Part shown: piece after piece, positions 33,280 through 38,597 of the stretch
How positions within the stretch are numbered: position 1 is the first letter of the stretch
How the letters are laid out: the number at the start of each line of letters is the position of its first letter
Assembly (NCBI GenBank): GCA_015059485.1
Contig: SVAH01000011.1
Span: forward strand, 1 to 38,597
From: Bacillota bacterium
GTDB taxonomy: Bacteria > Bacillota_I > Bacilli_A > RF39 > UBA660
DNA length: 38,597 nucleotides
Direction of reading: 5' to 3'
Notes under the pieces: model-generated
What the model was told of the DNA's origin: nothing
Database searches by the model: none
What the model saw: only the letters and a program-made list of their open reading frames with translations
Position numbers and translations under genes: made by a program

Positions 33280-33576
33280 ATGAAAAAAACTGGTAAAGTA
33301 ATAAAAACATTAAGAATAGAAAAATTGATATATTCACTTATTATATTCGTGGCTGTATTAATACCAATTGCTAATGTTTTTACAAAGGCAGTTTTATCAG
33401 AAACAAACATTGAAGTTGAAAAGCTAGAAAATAAGATTAGTAAACAAACTAATATAAATGATAGCTTGGATATGCAAATTAATGAGTTAGCATCTTTAGA
33501 TAAAATCCAAGGAGTTGCAAATAATCTTGGGTTATCTTATAATAATGATAATATAAAGTTAATAATATCAGACTAA
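33280..33576 (+). CDS. ftsL: Cell division protein FtsL-like
   Basis: A 98-residue bitopic membrane protein with one transmembrane segment at about residues 17-40 (LIYSLIIFVAVLIPIANVFT). A leucine-zipper-like extracellular coil follows (VEKLENKISKQTNINDSL) and IQGVANNLGLSYNNDNI. FtsL varies greatly in sequence; size, topology and place between rsmH and the PBP gene make the call. ATG 33280 follows AAAGGG by ten bases; the TTG upstream lies within rsmH. Confidence 0.85.
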   Translation: MKKTGKVIKTLRIEKLIYSLIIFVAVLIPIANVFTKAVLSETNIEVEKLENKISKQTNINDSLDMQINELASLDKIQGVANNLGLSYNNDNIKLIISD

Positions 33577-33591
33577 AGGAGTTAAATACAT

Positions 33592-35718
33592 ATGAAAAAA
33601 AAGAGAAAAATTACAAAAGCAAAAATTAATGTTAGATTAACTGTTTTTGGAGTTTCTCTTTTATTTTGTATTGCAATAGGAAAACTTTCCTATGTAGTAC
33701 TATCAAATGATGTTGATGGTACTGATTTGACTGCGTTTGCAAATAATAGAAATACAGTTACAGAAACTTTACCTGCAAAACGTGGAACTATATATGATTA
33801 TAGTGGAGAAGTTTTAGCTCAAAATGTAAATTCATATACAGTTATTGCATATCTTTCTTCATCAAGAACGACAGATGAAAAAAATCCGGAACATGTAATT
33901 GATAAAGAAAAAACAGCAAATGAAATAGCTCCTCTTATTAATATGACACCAGAACAAATAATGAAATTATTAAATCAAGATTTATATCAAGTAGAACTTG
34001 GACCAGGTGGAAGAGGAATAACTGAACTTACTAAAAAACAAATAGAAGATTTAAATTTGCCAGGTATAGATTTTATTGCAAGTACTAAAAGATATTATAA
34101 AATGGCTACATTTGCTCCATATATAGTTGGATATGCACGTCCTGATGAAAAAGGAAAGATAACTGGTCAAATGGGAATAGAAGCATATTATGACAAAAAA
34201 TTAAAAGGTGAATCAGGTAAAAAAACGTATCAACAAGATGCATACGGGTATCAACTACCTAATAATGATAAACATCCTGTATATGTAGAAGAAGCAATAA
34301 ATGGTAATGATATATATCTAACGCTTGACAATAGCATTCAATTGATTGCGGAAAATGCTGTATATACGCTTGCTGATAAGCATGATTTAGATTGGGTAAC
34401 ATTTAGCGTAATGGAAGCAAAAACTGGTAGAATAGTAGCGTCTGCATCAAGTCCTAGTTTTAACTTAAATACTTTAGATAATATTCAGTCATATTTAAAT
34501 CCACTTACGTCGTATACATATGAACCAGGTTCAACTATGAAAATATTTTCGTTTATGGCTGCAATAGAAGATGGTATATATAATGGAGAAGATACATTTA
34601 TGTCTGGTACTATTAAATTAAAAGATGAAACGGTAATAAAGGATTTTAATAATACAGGATGGGGTTCTATAACATATAATACTGGATTTGCATATTCTTC
34701 AAATGTTGCCGCTACTAAATTGGCACAAAAGTTAGGCACTAAAAAATTGAAAAAATTTTATGAAAGCTTAGGATATGGGAAAACAACTGATATAGAATTA
34801 CCTGGAGAATTACCAGGAAAGATGACATTTACATACGAGTCAGAACTTGCAAATGCATCTTTTGGACAAGGTATAACAACAACACCAGTTCAAAATTTAC
34901 AAGCATTAAGTTGTCTTGCTAATAATGGTACTGTTTTAAAACCATATATAGTAGATAAAATAGTTGATCAAAATGGTAAAGTAGTTTATCAAGGAAAAAG
35001 AACAGAGCTTAATACAGTAGCTTCTAAGGAAACTATAGATCAAGTTAAAAATTTAATGTATGATGTGGTTTATAATGGACTTAGTTCTTCTAAATATTAT
35101 GCAGCTGACAATGTAAAAGTAATAGGTAAAACAGGTACTGCACAAATAGCATCTCCATATGGAGGATATTTAACTGGAAAATATGATTATATAAAGTCAT
35201 TTGCTGGATTATTTCCATATGAAAATCCAGAATATATTATTTATATTTCAGTAAAACAATTAGTTGGAGAAACAAAAGATATAGCTGATGTAGTTTCAGA
35301 TGCTATTGAAGAAATAGCTAAAACAAAGAAGATAATTGGTACATCAAGTGACATAGATAAGTCTAAAATAATTGAATTATCTAATTATATTTCAAAAGAT
35401 ACAAAAGTTACAACTGATTTTTTAGAAAAGAAAGGATTAAAAGTAGTTGTATTAGGTGATGGAAAGTATGTTATTAACCAATATCCATTAAAGGGTAGTG
35501 TAACTACTAAAGACAGTAAAGTATTTTTATTAACAAACGGTTCAATATTTAAAATGCCAGATGTTTCAGGTTGGAGCAGTAATGAACTTATAACATTCTG
35601 TAAGATGATAGGTTTAAAATATAATATAAACGGATATGGAAACGTAGCTAGTGTAAGTATACCTGCTGGAGAAGCAATTAACTTTGAAAATACTTTAGAA
35701 ATTAATTTAGAAAGTTAA
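33592..35718 (+). CDS. Division transpeptidase (class B PBP, FtsI/PBP2B/SpoVD type)
   Basis: A 708-residue penicillin-binding protein. It has an N-terminal membrane anchor (about 13-35), a class B dimerisation domain starting LPAKRGTIYDYSGEVLA, and a transpeptidase domain with the active-site STMK (Ser314), SSN (369-371) and KTGT (513-516). The C-terminus carries one or two PASTA domains (LEKKGLKVVVLGDGKYVINQ; FKMPDVSGWSSNEL). It crosslinks septal peptidoglycan. PASTA domains occur in both PBP2B and SpoVD of Bacillus, so division versus spore function cannot be separated. It directly follows ftsL and is the last gene of this truncated dcw cluster. Confidence 0.93.
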   Translation: MKKKRKITKAKINVRLTVFGVSLLFCIAIGKLSYVVLSNDVDGTDLTAFANNRNTVTETLPAKRGTIYDYSGEVLAQNVNSYTVIAYLSSSRTTDEKNPEHVIDKEKTANEIAPLINMTPEQIMKLLNQDLYQVELGPGGRGITELTKKQIEDLNLPGIDFIASTKRYYKMATFAPYIVGYARPDEKGKITGQMGIEAYYDKKLKGESGKKTYQQDAYGYQLPNNDKHPVYVEEAINGNDIYLTLDNSIQLIAENAVYTLADKHDLDWVTFSVMEAKTGRIVASASSPSFNLNTLDNIQSYLNPLTSYTYEPGSTMKIFSFMAAIEDGIYNGEDTFMSGTIKLKDETVIKDFNNTGWGSITYNTGFAYSSNVAATKLAQKLGTKKLKKFYESLGYGKTTDIELPGELPGKMTFTYESELANASFGQGITTTPVQNLQALSCLANNGTVLKPYIVDKIVDQNGKVVYQGKRTELNTVASKETIDQVKNLMYDVVYNGLSSSKYYAADNVKVIGKTGTAQIASPYGGYLTGKYDYIKSFAGLFPYENPEYIIYISVKQLVGETKDIADVVSDAIEEIAKTKKIIGTSSDIDKSKIIELSNYISKDTKVTTDFLEKKGLKVVVLGDGKYVINQYPLKGSVTTKDSKVFLLTNGSIFKMPDVSGWSSNELITFCKMIGLKYNINGYGNVASVSIPAGEAINFENTLEINLES

Positions 35719-35746
35719 AAACATCACATATTTTGTGATGTTTTTA
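35719..35746 (+). terminator. Terminator of the division cluster
   Basis: Stem AAACATCACA/TGTGATGTTT (35719-35728 with 35734-35743) with T run. Confidence 0.85.
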
Positions 35747-35804
35747 TATTATAAAATTGTAAAAACTATTTTAATAATATAAGTATGCAAAGCTTTACAT
35801 TAAT

Positions 35805-35833
35805 TTGACAAAATCGACTAAAAGTGTTATAAT
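35805..35833 (+). promoter_or_regulatory. Strong promoter of the acyl-CoA synthetase gene
   Basis: TTGACA (35805-35810), 17-base spacer, TATAAT (35828-35833), plus an extended TGT: full consensus. Confidence 0.85.
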
Positions 35834-35865
35834 TTGTGTAGTATTTATAAAGGGGGAAAATCATC

Positions 35866-37758
35866 GTGAATAAAGAAGATTTAATCAAACTTAAAGAAAA
35901 GTTATCAAAGTTAAGTGATTTGGAAGAAAAAGAAAGAGATTTGTACCTTAGAAAATTACATACTAGTGAAATTCAAGGGCCTTTAATTGATTGTGCTAGT
36001 ATAGATAAACCTTGGTTAAAGTATTATACTGCTGATCAAATAAAAACAGATATGCCTAAAATGAGTGCATATTCTTACTTATATCAACAAAATAGTAAGT
36101 ACTTAGGAAGAACAGCTTTAAGTTATTATGGAAAAAAAATAACATTTGATGAGTTATTTTCTAAAATAGAAGAAACTGCAAAGTCACTAAAAGCAATGGG
36201 AGTAAAAGAAAATGATATTGTAACTATTTCAATGCCTAATACACCAGAAGCTGTTTATCTTTTCTATGCAATGAGTAAAATTGGAGCTATTGCAAATATG
36301 GTTGATCCAAGAACAAGTGCAGAAGGTATTCATAAGTATATAGAAGAAACTAAATCAGATAAAGTAATAATTGTTGATTCTTATTATAATAAAGTTAAAT
36401 TATTATCAGAAAATGGTACTGTTAACAAAATTATTGCTGTATCTCCTGCTGAATCTTTGCCATTAGGATTAAGACTTGGATATAAAGTTAAAGACTTTAT
36501 TGAATCCTTAAAAGATTCTTCTAAGAAAAATAAGTTTAACAAGCATACAATGAATTGGAAACAATTTATAATAAATGGTAAAACTTATACTTCAAAAACT
36601 GAAACTGAATTTATTCCAAATAGGCCATTAGTTATTGAACATACTGGTGGTACTACTGGAGATCCAAAAGGCGTAGTTTTGTCAAATGAGAATATTAATG
36701 CAGTAGCTTTGCAAAGTGTTCTTACAGGTATTGATATGCAAAGAGAGCATAATTGGTTAGATATAATGCCAACATTTATCGCTTATGGTGTTGGTATGGG
36801 GTTACATTTGCCTTTGACTATTGGTATGGAAACAATTCTAATTCCTCAATTTGATCCACAAAAATTTGATGAATTACTTATTAAATATAAACCAATTCAC
36901 ATGATTGGAGTTCCATCTTATTGGGGAACTATTATAAAAAGTAAAAAACTAGCAAAGAAAGACTTATCATACATTATTGCTCCTACAGTTGGTGGTGATG
37001 CTATGGATATGACACTTGAACAACAAGCAAATACTTTTTTAAAGGAACATAATTGTTCGTCAAAAATTGTTAAGGGATATGGTATGACAGAAGTAACAGG
37101 TGGAGTTTCAGGAACAGTTGATGAAAACAATGAAATTGGTAGTGTAGGTATTCCATTTGTTAAAACTACTATTTCAGTCTTTGAACCTGGTTCTGAAAAT
37201 GAATTAGGATATAATAAAGATGGAGAAATTTGTATTACTGGTCCAAATATAATGTTAGGATATTATGAAAACGAGGAAGCAACAAATGCAATTTTAAAGA
37301 GACATGCTGATGGAAAACTATGGATTCATACTGGAGATATTGGACATATTAAAGAAAATGGAAGTATATTTATAGTTGATAGAATAAAACGTATGATGAT
37401 TAGATATGATGGATTTAAAATTTTCCCTTCACTTATCGAAAGTGTAATTGGAAGTCATAAAGCAGTTGAAGCTTGTAAAGTTGTTGCTATTGCCGATAGC
37501 GGACATAGACAAGGAAAACTACCCAAAGCACATATTGTCTTAAAAGATGATTTTAAGCCTTATCAAGAGCAAATAATGTTAGAAATACAAGAATTATGTG
37601 CTACACAGTTACCTGAATATGCACAACCGGTCGATTATAAATTTAGAAATAGTTTACCATTAACTCCGATTGGTAAAATTGACTATTTAGCTTTAGAAAA
37701 TGAGGATTCAAATATAAATAATATTTCTTCAGAACGAGTTTTGACGATGAGGAGATAA
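35866..37758 (+). CDS. AMP-forming acyl-CoA/acyl-acid synthetase
   Basis: A 630-residue ANL-superfamily enzyme that adenylates a carboxylic acid, probably a fatty acid, and passes it to CoA or a carrier. The P-loop-like motif TGGTTGDPKGVVLS begins at about residue 260. It is followed by GYGMTEVTGG, ITGPNIMLGYYENEEATN, the GDIGHIKENGSIFIVDR hinge with Asp/Arg, and RMMIRYDGFKIFPS. The catalytic Lys is near PLTPIGKIDYLALE. The start is GTG 35866 after AGGGGGAAAA. An N-terminal helical stretch of about 60 residues precedes the AMP-binding domain. Substrate is not determined; it could load a carrier protein rather than CoA. Confidence 0.9.
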   Translation: MNKEDLIKLKEKLSKLSDLEEKERDLYLRKLHTSEIQGPLIDCASIDKPWLKYYTADQIKTDMPKMSAYSYLYQQNSKYLGRTALSYYGKKITFDELFSKIEETAKSLKAMGVKENDIVTISMPNTPEAVYLFYAMSKIGAIANMVDPRTSAEGIHKYIEETKSDKVIIVDSYYNKVKLLSENGTVNKIIAVSPAESLPLGLRLGYKVKDFIESLKDSSKKNKFNKHTMNWKQFIINGKTYTSKTETEFIPNRPLVIEHTGGTTGDPKGVVLSNENINAVALQSVLTGIDMQREHNWLDIMPTFIAYGVGMGLHLPLTIGMETILIPQFDPQKFDELLIKYKPIHMIGVPSYWGTIIKSKKLAKKDLSYIIAPTVGGDAMDMTLEQQANTFLKEHNCSSKIVKGYGMTEVTGGVSGTVDENNEIGSVGIPFVKTTISVFEPGSENELGYNKDGEICITGPNIMLGYYENEEATNAILKRHADGKLWIHTGDIGHIKENGSIFIVDRIKRMMIRYDGFKIFPSLIESVIGSHKAVEACKVVAIADSGHRQGKLPKAHIVLKDDFKPYQEQIMLEIQELCATQLPEYAQPVDYKFRNSLPLTPIGKIDYLALENEDSNINNISSERVLTMRR

Positions 37759-37760
37759 TG

Positions 37761-37788
37761 AAAAACAAGTGTACAAACTTGTTTTTTT
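37761..37788 (+). terminator. Terminator after the acyl-CoA synthetase gene
   Basis: Ten-bp stem AAAAACAAGT/ACTTGTTTTT (37761-37770 with 37777-37786) with a T run. Confidence 0.85.
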
Positions 37789-37824
37789 ATTATATAATAT
37801 ATATATATAAGATAGGTGATAGTA

Positions 37825-38597
37825 ATGATAATCGGAATGTCATTTATTGTATGTAGTTTAATATATATGATTTTATTGTGTGCTATTTATTTTTCTAAAA
37901 AAAGAATAAAAACGACGGAAACAGAAATATATGCGATACTTTTAATCTTAAATGTAATAGGTTTAATTTTAGAACTTTTATGCTGTCTTACAGTTAAATA
38001 TAGAGAAGAAATACCTATTTTAAATGTTATTGCTAACCGATCATATTTAGTGTATTTTGCTACATTTGTTAGTTTATTTACAGTATATGTATATGTTGCA
38101 TGTTTTAAATTAAAAAAAGGTGATAAATTTACTATAATTAAATTTAATAAAATCGAAAAGATAATAATTTGTTTTATATACTTTGCTTTAATATTATTTG
38201 TCTTATTTTTGCCTATTAAATATTATTACGATAAAAAAGCAGTATATTCATATGGACCTGCAACAGATATTTTAGCAGCGGCATGTGCTTTGTTTATGCT
38301 TATTGATTTTATTTGTATATTTAAAAATATAAAAAAGCTAAACACTAAAAAAGTGGCTCCAATGTTTGCTTTATTACTTTGCTTTGGAATAGCATTTGCA
38401 ATTAGAAATATTAATCCTGGAATAATATTAATCACATGTTCTTTCGCTTTCGTAACAGCTATAATGTACTTCACAATAGAAAACCCCGATTTAAAAATGG
38501 TTGAACAGCTAACTAAAGCGAATATGCAAGCAGAAAAAGCAAATAGAGCCAAAAGTGATTTCTTATCAAGTATGTCACATGAAATAAGGACGCCACT
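37825..38597 (+). CDS. Membrane sensor histidine kinase, N-terminal part (cut by the window end)
   Basis: The ORF starts at ATG 37825 after AGGTGATAG and remains open to the last base (257 codons shown). About seven hydrophobic segments form the N-terminal sensor (MSFIVCSLIYMILLCAIYFS and onward). A cytoplasmic helix and the HisKA start AKSDFLSSMSHEIRTP follow, with the phosphoacceptor His at residue 252. The ATPase domain, and any receiver domain, lie outside the window. The signal is unknown; seven-helix sensors of this kind are often linked to small-molecule or membrane sensing. Confidence 0.85.
   Translation, partial: MIIGMSFIVCSLIYMILLCAIYFSKKRIKTTETEIYAILLILNVIGLILELLCCLTVKYREEIPILNVIANRSYLVYFATFVSLFTVYVYVACFKLKKGDKFTIIKFNKIEKIIICFIYFALILFVLFLPIKYYYDKKAVYSYGPATDILAAACALFMLIDFICIFKNIKKLNTKKVAPMFALLLCFGIAFAIRNINPGIILITCSFAFVTAIMYFTIENPDLKMVEQLTKANMQAEKANRAKSDFLSSMSHEIRTP

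Noticed and set aside
38226-38552. Minus-strand ORF at the right end
   Set aside because: It is antisense to the histidine kinase frame, which has a clear start and the HisKA motif.

Overview
The window is AT-rich, densely packed and almost entirely coding on the + strand. It reads as a chromosome segment of a low-GC Gram-positive (Bacillota) bacterium, probably an uncultured gut member of the Bacilli/Erysipelotrichia-like or Mollicutes-related (RF39-type) groups. TGA is used as a stop (for example at 298-300, 31012-31014 and 32348-32350), so the genetic code is standard and not the Mycoplasma code. A yqfC/yqfD pair suggests sporulation ancestry. The taxonomic placement is inference from gene content and composition; no rRNA is present.

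Layout. 1-4990: tail of an Rpn-family nuclease/transposase, miaA, then yqfC-yqfD-vanZ-like-ybeY-dgkA-era. 5055-7420: membrane-anchored and unknown proteins, a YrzE-like and a DUF421 membrane protein. 7428-13050: surface-protein cassette 1, polA-mutM, then a candidate type I toxin-antitoxin (TA) locus joined to surface-protein cassette 2. 13132-17533: unknown protein, obgE, a small Cys protein, ackA, nrnA. 17605-23712: TasA-like protein, surface cassette 3, a YhcG-like nuclease, mutS, a second TA locus joined to surface cassette 4. 23728-30227: heat-shock operon hrcA-grpE-dnaK-pepF-dnaJ under two CIRCE operators. 30483-31793: yceD-rpmF and a lipoprotein. 31837-35746: division cluster mraZ-rsmH-ftsL-PBP with four MraZ boxes. 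35805-38597: acyl-CoA synthetase and the start of a sensor histidine kinase that runs off the window.

The most interesting system is a dispersed family of four cassettes (genes at 7510, 12211, 18413, 23076). Each gene encodes a nearly constant signal/anchor segment followed by a variable C-terminal domain. Each is driven by a promoter with a -35 TTGACA and a -10 TAAAAT. The spacer between them carries a G homopolymer of 10, 10 or 7 G in three copies and an interrupted GGGAGTGGG in the fourth, giving spacers of 19, 19, 16 and 18 bp. This is the classic design of slipped-strand, phase-variable promoters.

Two of the cassettes (2 and 4) are preceded by a paralogous locus with a 26- or 28-residue hydrophobic peptide gene and a predicted convergent antisense RNA. 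Its Shine-Dalgarno is masked by an upstream pairing segment, and its 5'-3' long-range pairing shows compensatory changes between the two copies. These are hallmarks of type I toxin-antitoxin modules. The antisense-RNA promoter and the G-tract promoter lie back to back with -35 boxes 3 bp apart, so phase state and antitoxin transcription could be coupled. Function of the TA and phase switching are inferences from sequence, not demonstrated.
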